NCBI RefSeq assembly: GCF_031180885.1
Contig: NZ_JAPSLK010000049.1
Coordinates: 1-60,939, forward strand
Length of the DNA stretch: 60,939 nt
Direction: 5' to 3'
Origin: Saccharothrix sp.
GTDB taxonomy: Bacteria; Actinomycetota; Actinomycetes; Mycobacteriales; Pseudonocardiaceae
In this document: piece after piece, positions 1-7,449 of the stretch
Numbering within the stretch: the stretch's first letter is position 1
Layout of the letters: the number at the start of each line of letters is the position of its first letter
Made by a program: the position numbers and the translations under genes
The notes under the pieces: generated by a model
What the model saw: only the letters and a program-made list of their open reading frames with translations
Told to the model about the DNA's origin: nothing
Database searches by the model: none

Positions 1-52
1 CGCCAGGACGACCAGCAGCGCGGCCGCGCCGGACCGGAGCCTCCCGCCCACG
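1..52 (-). CDS. Possible N-terminus of an exported or membrane protein (partial)
   Basis: A minus-strand frame opens with GTG at 52 and reads V-G-G-R-L-R-S-G followed by an Ala/Leu/Val-rich run until the window edge. The pattern (Arg residues, then a hydrophobic stretch) fits the start of a signal peptide or membrane segment. Only 17 codons are visible and no clear ribosome binding site precedes the GTG, so both the gene and its start are tentative. Confidence 0.25.
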
Positions 53-326
53 CCGGCCGGCCCCGCCCCGTCACGCGCCGGTCGCTCGATGCGCCCACCG
101 TACCCCCACCTCGCCGACCGCGGCGCGCGGTAACCGGTGCCCGGTCGGCGAGCCGTGTACCGTTGGGGGCAACCGCGGAAGCCGCTGCCAGACCGGTCGG
201 CACGCCGCTTCCCCGCCTTTTCCGGCCGTCCGGCCCGCCCGAGGTCCGGACGTGCTTCGCGCCGACCCCGGTCCGACCGAGCACCGCTCGCCACCGGGTC
301 GCTCTCCCAGTCAGGTAGTGCCTTTC

Positions 327-1259
327 ATGAGTTCATCCACACTCGCCGCACCGAAACCGTTGTTGGCCGAACCCCGTACCCGCACCGAGATGTTCGTCAT
401 CCGGGCGTTTCTGGTGATCCCGTTCGCCGCGCTCATCGCCGCCGTCCCGCTGACCTGGGGATGGGGGCTGAGCTGGGTGGACCTCACGCTCGCGGCGGTG
501 TTCTACACCGTGTCCACCCTGGGGGTGACGATCGGCTACCACCGGTACTTCACCCACGGCGCGTTCAAGGCCAAGCGCGCGCTGCGGGTGGCCCTGGCCG
601 TCGCCGGCGGCCTGGCGGCGCAGGGCCCGGTGATCGGCTGGGTGGCCGACCACCGCCGCCACCACGCCTTCTCCGACCGCGAGGGCGACCCCCACTCGCC
701 GTGGCTGTTCGGCACCTCACCGATCGCGCTGGCACGCGGGTTCTGGCACGCGCACATGGGGTGGCTGTTCGGCCGCGACACCACCAACGTCGACCGGTTC
801 GCGCCCGACCTGCTGGCCGACAAGGACATCCGCCTGGTCGACCGCCTGTTCCCGTTGTGGGTCGCGCTGAGCGTGGCCCTCCCGACCGTGCTGGGCGGTG
901 TCATCACGCAGTCGTGGTGGGGCGCGCTCACAGCCTTCCTCTGGGCCGGCCTGGCCCGCATCTCCTTCCAACACCACGTCACCTGGTCGGTCAACTCGAT
1001 CTGCCACATGATCGGCGACCGCCCGTTCACCGCCCGCGACCGCTCCGCCAACTTCTGGCCGCTGGCGATCCTGTCCATGGGCGAGTCCTGGCACAACTCC
1101 CACCACGCCGACCCCACCTGCGCCCGCCACGGCGTCGACCGCGCCCAACTCGACGTGTCCGCCCGCGTCATCTGGGCGTTCGAAAAACTCGGCTGGGCCT
1201 GGCAGATCCGCTGGCCCCGCCCCCACCGCCTGGCCGCGCTGCGCGTGGACACCCGATGA
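327..1259 (+). CDS. Acyl-CoA/acyl-lipid delta-9-type fatty acid desaturase
   Basis: A 310-residue integral membrane di-iron desaturase of the stearoyl-CoA desaturase type, which would put a double bond into a saturated acyl chain at the membrane. The three histidine boxes are present: HRYFTH near residues 72-77, HRRHH near 109-113 and HNSHH near 255-259. Hydrophobic segments lie between about residues 24-65 and 165-205. The frame is open further upstream, but the ATG at 327 begins the family-like sequence MSSSTLAAPKP. The stop overlaps the next ATG as ATGA, so the GNAT gene downstream is probably co-translated. Family membership is clear; the chain-length and position specificity are not visible. 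Confidence 0.9.
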   Translation: MSSSTLAAPKPLLAEPRTRTEMFVIRAFLVIPFAALIAAVPLTWGWGLSWVDLTLAAVFYTVSTLGVTIGYHRYFTHGAFKAKRALRVALAVAGGLAAQGPVIGWVADHRRHHAFSDREGDPHSPWLFGTSPIALARGFWHAHMGWLFGRDTTNVDRFAPDLLADKDIRLVDRLFPLWVALSVALPTVLGGVITQSWWGALTAFLWAGLARISFQHHVTWSVNSICHMIGDRPFTARDRSANFWPLAILSMGESWHNSHHADPTCARHGVDRAQLDVSARVIWAFEKLGWAWQIRWPRPHRLAALRVDTR

Positions 1260-1813
1260 GAACCGACCGGTTGGTGCTGCGCGCCTGGCGCACCGACGAT
1301 GCCGAGGCGGCGCTGGGCATCTACGGCCACGCCGACGTCGCGAGGTGGCTGAGCCCCGCCATGGACCGCGTCCCGGACCTGCCCGCCATGCGCCTGCTGC
1401 TCCAGCAGTGGATCGCCGAGGACGCCCGCTTCGCCGAGCCCGGCGGTCGCTGGGCGGTGGAGCGCGCCGCCGACCACGAGGTGATCGGCGGCGCCGTCCT
1501 GCTGCCCCTGCCACCGGGCAACGAGGACTGGGAGATCGGCTGGCAACTGCACCCGGACGAGTGGGGACAGGACTACGCGGGCGAGTGCACGTTCGCACTC
1601 GCCTCCTGGGCGTTCGCCCACGGTCTGGACGAGGTCTTCACCGTCGTGCGCCCCGACAACACCCGCACCGCCGCCGCGGTGCGCCGCAACGGCATGCACT
1701 GGGTGGGCGAGACCCGCAAGTACTTCGACCTGGACCTCCAGGTGTTCCGCCTGCGCGCGGCCGACCTCGACCGCACCGCCCACGAAGGCCACCGCCCACC
1801 GAACTACACCTGA
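1256..1813 (+). CDS. GNAT family N-acetyltransferase (RimJ/RimL type)
   Basis: A 185-residue GNAT-fold protein starting at the ATG that overlaps the desaturase stop. The opening RTDRLVLRAWRTDDAEAAL is typical of the RimJ/RimL acetyltransferase subfamily, and EIGWQLHPDEWGQDYAGE supplies the central strand and the acetyl-CoA-binding turn. The C-terminal half has the usual VVRPDNTRTAAAVRRNGM stretch. It probably transfers an acetyl group to an amine of a small molecule or protein N-terminus; nothing shows which. The overlap with the desaturase suggests shared transcription only. Confidence 0.85.
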   Translation: MRTDRLVLRAWRTDDAEAALGIYGHADVARWLSPAMDRVPDLPAMRLLLQQWIAEDARFAEPGGRWAVERAADHEVIGGAVLLPLPPGNEDWEIGWQLHPDEWGQDYAGECTFALASWAFAHGLDEVFTVVRPDNTRTAAAVRRNGMHWVGETRKYFDLDLQVFRLRAADLDRTAHEGHRPPNYT

Positions 1814-1819
1814 CCATCC

Positions 1820-1839
1820 CGCCGGCCCGCGGGCCGGCG
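1820..1839. terminator. 20-bp perfect palindrome after the GNAT gene
   Basis: CGCCGGCCCG is followed directly by its reverse complement, seven bases after the GNAT stop. A very GC-rich hairpin here could end the desaturase-GNAT transcript. There is no T-run, as is common in high-GC actinobacteria. Confidence 0.5.
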
Positions 1840-1919
1840 CCGCGGTGTCGGGAGCGGCTCCTGGAACAGCGGCTGGTCGTCGCCGCGCGGCGAGGTGGTC
1901 CGCGCCGGTCGATGGACGT

Positions 1920-2182
1920 CGGGGTGGCTGAACAAGCTGTCGCGGGCGTGCTTCACCGGATGGTTTCCGGCAGGTGGTCCAACACGTGCACAACGCGCAC
2001 CGCGACCTGCCGCGCCGCCTTGCCGTCCAGGTCGGACAGTTCCTGAAGCGTCCTCCGCACGAGGTCGACCCGTGCTTGGTAACGTGAAAGATATTGCACT
2101 GTCAGGGTTTCCGTCCTTCTCCGCGTCCTCGCGGCTCAACGCGAACGATGTCGGAGCCGTCTCACGACGCGGGGTGTTCGGG
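1920..2182 (-). repeat. Diverged duplicate, copy A (pair with 3463-3720)
   Basis: About 260 bp match the segment at 3463-3720 in the same orientation with scattered substitutions and small indels. Identical blocks include CGGGGTGGCTGAACAA at one end and GCTCAACGCGAACGATGTCG at the other. The duplication covers a small minus-strand gene plus about 75 bp upstream and 35 bp downstream of it, so it is a gene duplication with its control region and not an IS end. Confidence 0.85.
1953..2099 (-). CDS. Small conserved-looking protein, copy A (~48 aa, altered start)
   Basis: Translation from GTG at 2099 gives a 48-residue protein, VQYLSRYQARVDLVRRTL continuing to a C-terminus HVLDHLPETIR. It is a clear paralogue of the 50-residue protein at 3490-3642. 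From memory the sequence resembles the small actinobacterial DUF6307 family, which I could not check. In copy B the ATG directly follows GGAAACCC. Copy A lacks one base there, which destroys the ATG and leaves CTG (2105) or GTG (2099) as the only starts near the AAGGA box. The rest of the frame is intact with conservative changes, so it may still be made, perhaps weakly. Confidence 0.6.
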   Translation of the reverse strand: MQYLSRYQARVDLVRRTLQELSDLDGKAARQVAVRVVHVLDHLPETIR

Positions 2183-2363
2183 CGACCGCACGGTGGTCTG
2201 GCCCGATGAGCACGACGCTCCATCCCGGATCCCCGGTTGACGCCGTTCCGACGCCTTTCGCCCATCGCCGGCATGGCGGTCGTCAGGGGAGGTCACGCCC
2301 GGTTTCCCGTTCGCGCGGGCGGGTAGCCCACCCTCGGCAGTGCTCTTCTTGACGGGAGTCGGG

Positions 2364-2813
2364 ATGACGCGAGCGCGGATGACCGCACCTTCCCCGGTGC
2401 GCGTGGCGACCCTCGCCGTGAGCGCGGTGTTCCTGGTGGTCGGCGCAGCGGGTTTCGTCCCGTGGGTGGTGACCGACTACGGCGAGCTGCGGTTCGCCGG
2501 CATGCACTCGCACGCCCTCCTCCTGGGCGTGTTCGAGGTGTCGATCCTGCACAACCTCGTCCACCTCGCTTTCGGTGTCACCGGTGTGCTCCTGGGCAGG
2601 ACGGTGCGCAGCGCGACCCTGTTCCTGGTCACCGGCGGCGTGATCTACCTGCTGCTGTGGGTGTACGGGTTGTGGATCGACGAGGACAGCGTCGCGAACG
2701 CCCTGCCCGTCAACGAGGCCGACAACTGGCTGCACCTCGTGTTCGGCGTCGGCATGATCGCGCTCGGGTTGAGGCTGGGCAAACCGGCCAAGCCCGCGCG
2801 ATCTCGTGCCTGA
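2364..2813 (+). CDS. DUF4383-type four-helix membrane protein
   Basis: A 149-residue membrane protein with four predicted transmembrane helices (about residues 12-36, 50-75, 80-100 and 118-142). The pattern, with HNLVHLAFGVTGVLLGR in the second helix and DNWLHLVFGVGMIALG near the end, matches the actinobacterial DUF4383 family. I chose ATG 2364 because GGGAG ends five bases before it; an in-frame ATG at 2340 has no such box. The function of the family is unknown. It stands alone between the copy A small gene and a short hydrophobic protein. Confidence 0.75.
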   Translation: MTRARMTAPSPVRVATLAVSAVFLVVGAAGFVPWVVTDYGELRFAGMHSHALLLGVFEVSILHNLVHLAFGVTGVLLGRTVRSATLFLVTGGVIYLLLWVYGLWIDEDSVANALPVNEADNWLHLVFGVGMIALGLRLGKPAKPARSRA

Positions 2814-3146
2814 CGCCCGCCCACGCCCGACCGGACGATCTCACACCCTCCGCCCTGCCCGTACCCCGAAGACGCTCGGCCGGTGAGGACAACCACCCTG
2901 AACGCCACCGCCACGCCCCACGCGGGCGCGTTTCCGCGCACGCTGACCACCGTGTCTCCTCTGCGCGGCACCATCCGGGTTTGACAGGCTCGGTGGACGG
3001 GCACTTCCAGGTAGGTCGACCGGCCGTTGGGCAGGTCGGCGACAACAGCTCGGCCACGGTGGCACGTCCGCAGCCGACCAGGGCGTCGCGACCGGCGGAG
3101 GGCCTTGGGGACAATCCCGCTCGGGTGTCGGGTTCAGGAGGCGGAC
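2814..3146. other. Intergenic region, no supported gene
   Basis: About 330 bp between two plus-strand membrane-protein genes. Open frames cross it on both strands but none shows recognisable protein sequence or a start with a ribosome binding site. It presumably carries the promoter of the small hydrophobic protein; I could not pick a convincing -35/-10 pair. Confidence 0.4.
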
Positions 3147-3305
3147 ATGCTGGTACTCGTGATCATCCTGCTGGTGCTGTGGCTCATCCTCTCGATCGTC
3201 GGCTTCGCTCTCGAAGGACTGATGTGGCTGGGGATCATCGGCGTCATCCTCTTCGTGGGAACGGCCGCGGTGGGAGCGATTCGACGCCGGGCCATCCGAC
3301 GCTAG
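3147..3305 (+). CDS. Small hydrophobic membrane protein (52 aa)
   Basis: A strong AGGAGG box at 3136-3141 precedes the ATG at 3147. The 52-residue product has two closely spaced hydrophobic segments, residues 2-22 and 27-45, and an Arg-rich tail (RRRAIRR). Short proteins of this layout are common in actinobacteria and are usually annotated only as hydrophobic proteins. The basic tail suggests a cytoplasmic C-terminus. No function can be assigned. Confidence 0.7.
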   Translation: MLVLVIILLVLWLILSIVGFALEGLMWLGIIGVILFVGTAAVGAIRRRAIRR

Positions 3306-3462
3306 CCGGCGGCTCGCCCCGCGCCAACCGTCTCCCGATCACCCGCACCGGTCGGAGCAGCCCGGCCGGCCGCCCCCTCGGCACGCGCACCCGTCGCTGG
3401 CGACCGACCGGCAGACCGGTGCTCGTCGGCCGGCGGGACCGGCGGAGCCGGCCGCGGGACCT

Positions 3463-3720
3463 CGGGGTGGCTGAACAACCCGTCCACGGTCACCGGATGC
3501 TCTCCGGCAGGTGGTCCAACACGTGCACCACGCGCACCGCGACGTCCTGCGCGGTCTTGGCGTCCAGATCGGACAACTCCTGCAACGTGGTCCGCACGAG
3601 ATCGACTCGTGCTTCGTACCGTGAAACATACTGCGGTGACATGGGTTTCCGTCCTTCTCCACGCCCTCGGGGCTCAACGCGAACGATGTCGGAGCCGTCT
3701 CGCGACGCGGGATGTTCGGG
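3463..3720 (-). repeat. Diverged duplicate, copy B (pair with 1920-2182)
   Basis: Second copy of the duplicated small-gene unit, lying about 1.5 kb from copy A in the same orientation. Conservation reaches through the 5' leader (GTTTCCGTCCTTCTCC on the plus strand) into a shared block ending at GTTCGGG, so the control region was duplicated with the gene. Confidence 0.85.
3490..3642 (-). CDS. Small conserved-looking protein, copy B (50 aa)
   Basis: The ATG at 3642 has an AAGGA box nine bases upstream and encodes a 50-residue protein beginning MSPQYVSRYEARVDLVRTTL and ending VLDHLPESIR. It is predicted to be mostly helical and has no signal peptide, membrane segment or cysteine. It is the intact partner of the gene at 1953-2099 and is probably the ancestral form. 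From memory it resembles DUF6307-type proteins. Longer in-frame upstream extensions exist, but the duplicated copy and the ribosome binding site both support ATG 3642. Confidence 0.75.
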   Translation of the reverse strand: MSPQYVSRYEARVDLVRTTLQELSDLDAKTAQDVAVRVVHVLDHLPESIR

Positions 3721-3881
3721 GCGAACTCGACCGAGTCGACCCGATAACGACAAGGCTACACCCCTTCGGACCACTCAACGGCGCTGGGCGCGTCGGTCAT
3801 GGGCAACCGCGCAGGGCGCGGTCGGCCTCGTGGAGGCACGTTGCCGGGTTGGGGAGGCCGATGCCGCCGCTCTGACCAGGT

Positions 3882-3950
3882 CGTGGGCCGGTGACCGGCG
3901 ACCAAGTCGAGCACCTTGCGGCGAAACCCGGTTGGGTACCGCTTGGGCAT
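3882..3950 (-). pseudogene. Remnant of a transposase HTH N-terminus
   Basis: A minus-strand frame from ATG 3950 starts MPKRYPTGFRRKVLDLVAG, which looks like the first helix of IS3-type transposase OrfA/helix-turn-helix proteins. The following codons no longer fit that family and no second ORF follows, so only about 23 codons survive. The remaining ~500 bp between 3643 and 4152 hold the duplicated leader and nothing else I can recognise. Confidence 0.4.
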
Positions 3951-4152
3951 CGTGGGCTGTCCTCCGGGCTACTGAGATGAGTGATCACCCAGTAACCAGG
4001 CTCCGCCGTCGGGAGGGCGTTGCCTTGGCTGGTCCTCGGGCTGGGAGGTCGCGACATCCGAGTCCGCGAAGGGTGAGCCCTCCCGTCGTCGGGAGCGTCA
4101 CGGCGCAGTGCCGGTGGGCCGGGGCGCGGAGACTCCGGCCCACCGGGGCACC

Positions 4153-6030
4153 CTACGGGGCTGGATAGTGCGCGATGTACACCGGCACACCGCCCTTGGT
4201 CATGTCGGCCGCGTCGCCAACGCCGTTGACGACGTGGTCGATCGTGCCTGCGTTGAGGTTGACGGTCATGATGTGGTGCAGCTTGACGCCGGGGGTCTGG
4301 GGAACCTCGAAGCCGTTCTCGGTGTGGATCTGCGGATTGTTCTGGTTGAAGACGTAGACCCCGCCGCCGTGGAGGCTGTGGCTCTTCACGTGGTCGCCGA
4401 CCTTGTAGCCGGCCCAGCCCTCCACGTCGCCGTTCATCCAGTCGGCCTGGGTCGGCGGGTCGTACGGCAGCTCGTTCTGGTACAGGATCGTGGTGCCGTG
4501 GTCGCCGTTCCAGACGGTGTTGTACTGCTGGAAGTGCTCGACGAACAGGCCGGTCGCGGTCACGTGGTCGCCGTTGACGACGACGCCGTTGCGGCCGATG
4601 TTGGTGTTCCAGCGCTCGGTGTTGGTGAAGCCCTCGACACCGTGGTCGGCGCGCCACACCCACGTGTGGTCGATGAGCACGTTGTCGCTGTTGACCTCAA
4701 GCGCGATGTCGGTGCTGCCGGCGTGCGGTCCGCCCACGCGGAAGTACACATCGGACAGGGTCGTCGGGTTGTCCGCCGAGCTCCGGCGCGGCCCGTGCTT
4801 CCCGCCCACTCTCAGCAGGACCGGCGACTTCTCGGGGCCCGCGTCGATGGTCACGCCGGCGACGACGACGCCGGGGACGTCGGCGACGGTGAGCGGGGTC
4901 GAGCCGTGGACGGCGGTGAGCGTGGCGTGCCCGAGGCCGAGGACGACCGTGTCCGGGCGCTTGATCTCGATGCTCCGCGCGATGTCGTACACGCCGGGTG
5001 TGAGCAGCAGGTGCTTGCCGCGCGCGAGCTGCTTGTTGATGACCTGCGCCGAATCCGAGGGCTTCGCGACGAAGAAGTCGGTGATCGGCAGCGTGCGGCC
5101 GGGTGTCATGCCGTTGGCCCATGAGATGCCGCGGGTGTCCTTGCGGGCGGCGGGTACGCGGATCTTGTACCTGCCCTGCGCGTCGGCGTACAGGTAGGGC
5201 TTCTCCCGGCTGACGGGAGTGGCGTCGAGGGTCGTGTAGGGCGGACTCGGGAACCCGGCGTCGTCCGGTGCGCCGACGACGCCCGAGAAGACCTGGTTCC
5301 ACACGCCGTTCGACCAGCCGGCGACCTCGCTGTCGCGGGTCAGCCACTGCTGCTGCGATCCGTTCGTGACGGACGGCAGCCTGGAGTCGGCGATGAAGCC
5401 CCCGCTGGCGTACTGCGGGCCGGCGGTGCAGTAGTCCATCAGCGACAGGTTGCCGCCGCTGATGTCGAGGCGGCGCAGGGACACCGCCTGGGAGACGGCC
5501 CAGAAGTTCGCCGACGACCTGCAGCCGTCCTGGCCGGTTGCGGTGACGTTGATCGACAGGTTGGACAGGGTGCGCCAGAAGTTGACCAGGGCGAGGCAGT
5601 TGGCGGTGCCGCCGGCGGCCAGGCAGCGGTTGTAGACCTCGACCTTGCCGTTGATGACGACGTCGGTGGGCGAGGCGCCCAGGCCGGCGATCTCGGTGTA
5701 GTAGCCGACCTTGATCTGGAGCGGCTGCTCCGCGGTGCCGTACGTGCCGGGCTTGAACAGGTAGGCGTGGCGCGCGGTGCCCATCTCGTCGTCGACCCGC
5801 GCGGCGTGCGCCGCGTCGAGGGTCGCCTGGATCGCGCCGACCGGCATGCCCGGGTCGAAGACGGTGACGTTCGGCCCGAGATCGGGGATCCCGGGGGCCG
5901 GCGATGCGGCGGTGGTGGCGGGCGTTCCCGCCGTCATGACGGCGGTCGCCAGCACGAGACCGAACGTGAACGCCCGGCGGACGCGGGCACGCCTGATGAG
6001 ACTCCCGTCGCCGGGAGGCTGGTTCTTCAT
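4153..6030 (-). CDS. Secreted double beta-helix protein, putative glycan-active
   Basis: A 625-residue exported protein. The ATG at 6030 follows a GAAAGGGAC box and starts MKNQPPGDGSLIRRARVRRA, then a hydrophobic run and an Ala-rich cleavage region near residue 45, a signal peptide with an Arg-rich start. The mature part reads as two right-handed beta-helix lobes: FKPGTYGTAEQPLQIKVGYY around residue 90-110, and LLLTPGVYDIARSIEIKRPD around 345-365, followed by many Asn/Gly/Val coil repeats. This double layout recalls GH55-like and pectate-lyase-fold enzymes. Relatives are often labelled 'adenylyl cyclase' or 'coagulation factor 5/8', for which I see no domain. It is divergent from the LacI gene, so it probably acts on the glycan whose products the ABC importer takes up. 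Confidence 0.75.
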   Translation of the reverse strand: MKNQPPGDGSLIRRARVRRAFTFGLVLATAVMTAGTPATTAASPAPGIPDLGPNVTVFDPGMPVGAIQATLDAAHAARVDDEMGTARHAYLFKPGTYGTAEQPLQIKVGYYTEIAGLGASPTDVVINGKVEVYNRCLAAGGTANCLALVNFWRTLSNLSINVTATGQDGCRSSANFWAVSQAVSLRRLDISGGNLSLMDYCTAGPQYASGGFIADSRLPSVTNGSQQQWLTRDSEVAGWSNGVWNQVFSGVVGAPDDAGFPSPPYTTLDATPVSREKPYLYADAQGRYKIRVPAARKDTRGISWANGMTPGRTLPITDFFVAKPSDSAQVINKQLARGKHLLLTPGVYDIARSIEIKRPDTVVLGLGHATLTAVHGSTPLTVADVPGVVVAGVTIDAGPEKSPVLLRVGGKHGPRRSSADNPTTLSDVYFRVGGPHAGSTDIALEVNSDNVLIDHTWVWRADHGVEGFTNTERWNTNIGRNGVVVNGDHVTATGLFVEHFQQYNTVWNGDHGTTILYQNELPYDPPTQADWMNGDVEGWAGYKVGDHVKSHSLHGGGVYVFNQNNPQIHTENGFEVPQTPGVKLHHIMTVNLNAGTIDHVVNGVGDAADMTKGGVPVYIAHYPAP

Positions 6031-6289
6031 GTGGTTGTCCCTTTCCGCCGCGTGCGCAGCGCTGCATGGGCAGGAGACATCGGGGTGGATGAGGTCTTTG
6101 GACGCGCGGCCGGCAACCCGTCGGACGGTGAGAGCGCTCTCGGGTGCCGATGTTTCTAGCGCGTCAACCGCCGGATCACAAGTGCCCGATCCAAGGCGGT
6201 GGCGGGCCGGTCCGCGCGGACGTGCGTCCACAAAGGACCGTCTGTTCGGGCCGGAGGGCGTTGGCCCCGTCACGTACCGGTAACGACTG

Positions 6290-6318
6290 TTGACCTGATC
6301 GACACATGGGCATATTGT
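6290..6318 (+). promoter_or_regulatory. Housekeeping-sigma-type promoter for the LacI gene
   Basis: TTGACC at 6290-6295 and TATTGT at 6313-6318 are separated by exactly 17 bp, close to the consensus -35/-10 arrangement. The -10 box lies five bases before the first operator, so a bound repressor would cover the transcription start. Confidence 0.6.
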
Positions 6319-6322
6319 CTCC

Positions 6323-6350
6323 GTCAATCGATTAACGTCAATCGTTTAAC
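6323..6350. promoter_or_regulatory. Two tandem LacI-family operators
   Basis: Two adjacent 14-mers, GTCAATCGATTAAC (6323-6336) and GTCAATCGTTTAAC (6337-6350), differ at one base. Each has the central CG with near-symmetric AT flanks typical of LacI-family operators. They sit between the promoter and the start codon of the repressor gene itself, indicating autoregulation. Confidence 0.65.
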
Positions 6351-6358
6351 GGGGAGTC

Positions 6359-7402
6359 ATGGCAGCCACTCTGAAGGACGTCGCTCGTCGCGCCGAGGTG
6401 TCGGTCGCGGCTGCGTCGCTGGTGTTGTCCGGCAAGGGCGCGGGCCGGATCGCCGAGGCGACGGCCGAGCGCGTCCGGACGGCGGCGGCGGAGTTGGGCT
6501 ACCGCGGTAACCGCGCCGCCCGCAGCCTGCGTACGCAGTCGGCTCCGCTGCTGGGGCTGTTGAGCCTGGGCGTGGCCACTCAGCCCTACGCCGGAACGAT
6601 GCTCGAAGCCGCCCAGTTCGCCGCGCGGGAGCACGACTACGACTTGCTGTTCATCGAGGTCGGCACCCCGGAAGCGATCGCCGAGAACCTGCGCCTGCTG
6701 GAGGAGCACCAGGTCGCGGGCATCCTGGTGGCTTCCTACTTCCACCGCGAGTTGGCCCTGCCCTCGCAGCTGCCCGCGCCCACCGTTCTCGTCGACGCGG
6801 TGTGCCCGGACCGCGACATCGACTGGGTGGTGCCCGACGAGTACGGCGGCGAGAGCGAGGTCCTGGAGGAGCTCGCCGGTGCGGGCCACCACCACGTCGG
6901 GTGGATCTGCGAGAGCCGGCGGTACCCCGCGACCACGTTGCGAACCAAGGCGTTCGAGGACGCCGCCGCGCGCCACGGTTGGGACGACGACCCGCACCGC
7001 GTCGTCCTGACCGAGGGCACCAACGCCGCGGACGGCTACGCGGCCATGCTGCGGCTGCTCGAGCAATTCCCGAAGGTGACGGCGGTCGCCACCATGACCG
7101 ACCGCATGGCCATGGGGGTCTACATGGCCTGTTTCGAGCGGGGCATCCGCGTGCCCCGGGACATGTCGATCGTCGGATTCGACGACCAGGTCCTGGTGTC
7201 GGAGGCGCTCCGTCCCGGACTGACCACCGTGGCGCTGCCGCATCGCCAGATGGGCACGTGGGCGGTGGGCCGGCTCATCGAGCGCATCGAGTCGGCGGAG
7301 GACCTGGCGGTCAGCCAGGTTCGCATCAACGGCGGCCTCGTCGTCAGGGGCTCGGTCGCCGCTCCGCGCGCCGGTCGGGTCAGGACCAGCGCGCGGAGGT
7401 GA
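6359..7402 (+). CDS. LacI family transcriptional repressor
   Basis: A 347-residue regulator. Residues 4-50 form the LacI helix-turn-helix and hinge (TLKDVARRAEVSVAAASLVL, then RVRTAAAELGYRGNRAARSL). The rest is the periplasmic-binding-protein-like effector domain, with IVGFDDQVLVSEALRPGLTT near residue 270-290 as the conserved C-terminal core. GGGGAG ends just before the ATG. It probably represses itself and the downstream ABC importer and glycosidase genes in the absence of a sugar ligand. The effector cannot be deduced from sequence. Confidence 0.93.
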   Translation: MAATLKDVARRAEVSVAAASLVLSGKGAGRIAEATAERVRTAAAELGYRGNRAARSLRTQSAPLLGLLSLGVATQPYAGTMLEAAQFAAREHDYDLLFIEVGTPEAIAENLRLLEEHQVAGILVASYFHRELALPSQLPAPTVLVDAVCPDRDIDWVVPDEYGGESEVLEELAGAGHHHVGWICESRRYPATTLRTKAFEDAAARHGWDDDPHRVVLTEGTNAADGYAAMLRLLEQFPKVTAVATMTDRMAMGVYMACFERGIRVPRDMSIVGFDDQVLVSEALRPGLTTVALPHRQMGTWAVGRLIERIESAEDLAVSQVRINGGLVVRGSVAAPRAGRVRTSARR

Positions 7403-7413
7403 GCAATACCCAT

Positions 7414-7432
7414 GCAACGGCGCAGCCGTTGC
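7414..7432. promoter_or_regulatory. Perfect inverted repeat between lacI-type gene and binding-protein gene
   Basis: GCAACGGC-gca-GCCGTTGC, an 8-bp perfect palindrome with a 3-bp centre, 18 bp before the binding-protein ATG. It could be a second LacI-type operator or a short hairpin near the ribosome binding site. It does not match the AT-rich operators at 6323-6350. Confidence 0.45.
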
Positions 7433-7449
7433 CTCGCTTGGAGGGCATC

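Larger units (their letters stand above)
6031..6358. other. Divergent control region between beta-helix gene and lacI-type gene
   Basis: The 328 bp must hold promoters for both divergent genes. The rightward promoter and two tandem operators are listed separately at 6290-6350. I did not find another copy of the operator near the leftward start at 6030, so the secreted protein may be controlled at a distance or by another factor. Confidence 0.5.

Noticed and set aside
137..1813. A 558-codon GNAT protein
   Set aside because: Its first two thirds are a shadow of the desaturase gene. The acetyltransferase homology starts exactly at ATG 1256.
7414..7432. Riboswitch or full terminator between the LacI gene and the binding-protein gene
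   Set aside because: The 8-bp palindrome is too short and isolated for a riboswitch, and there is no T-run or long stem. Kept only as a possible operator.
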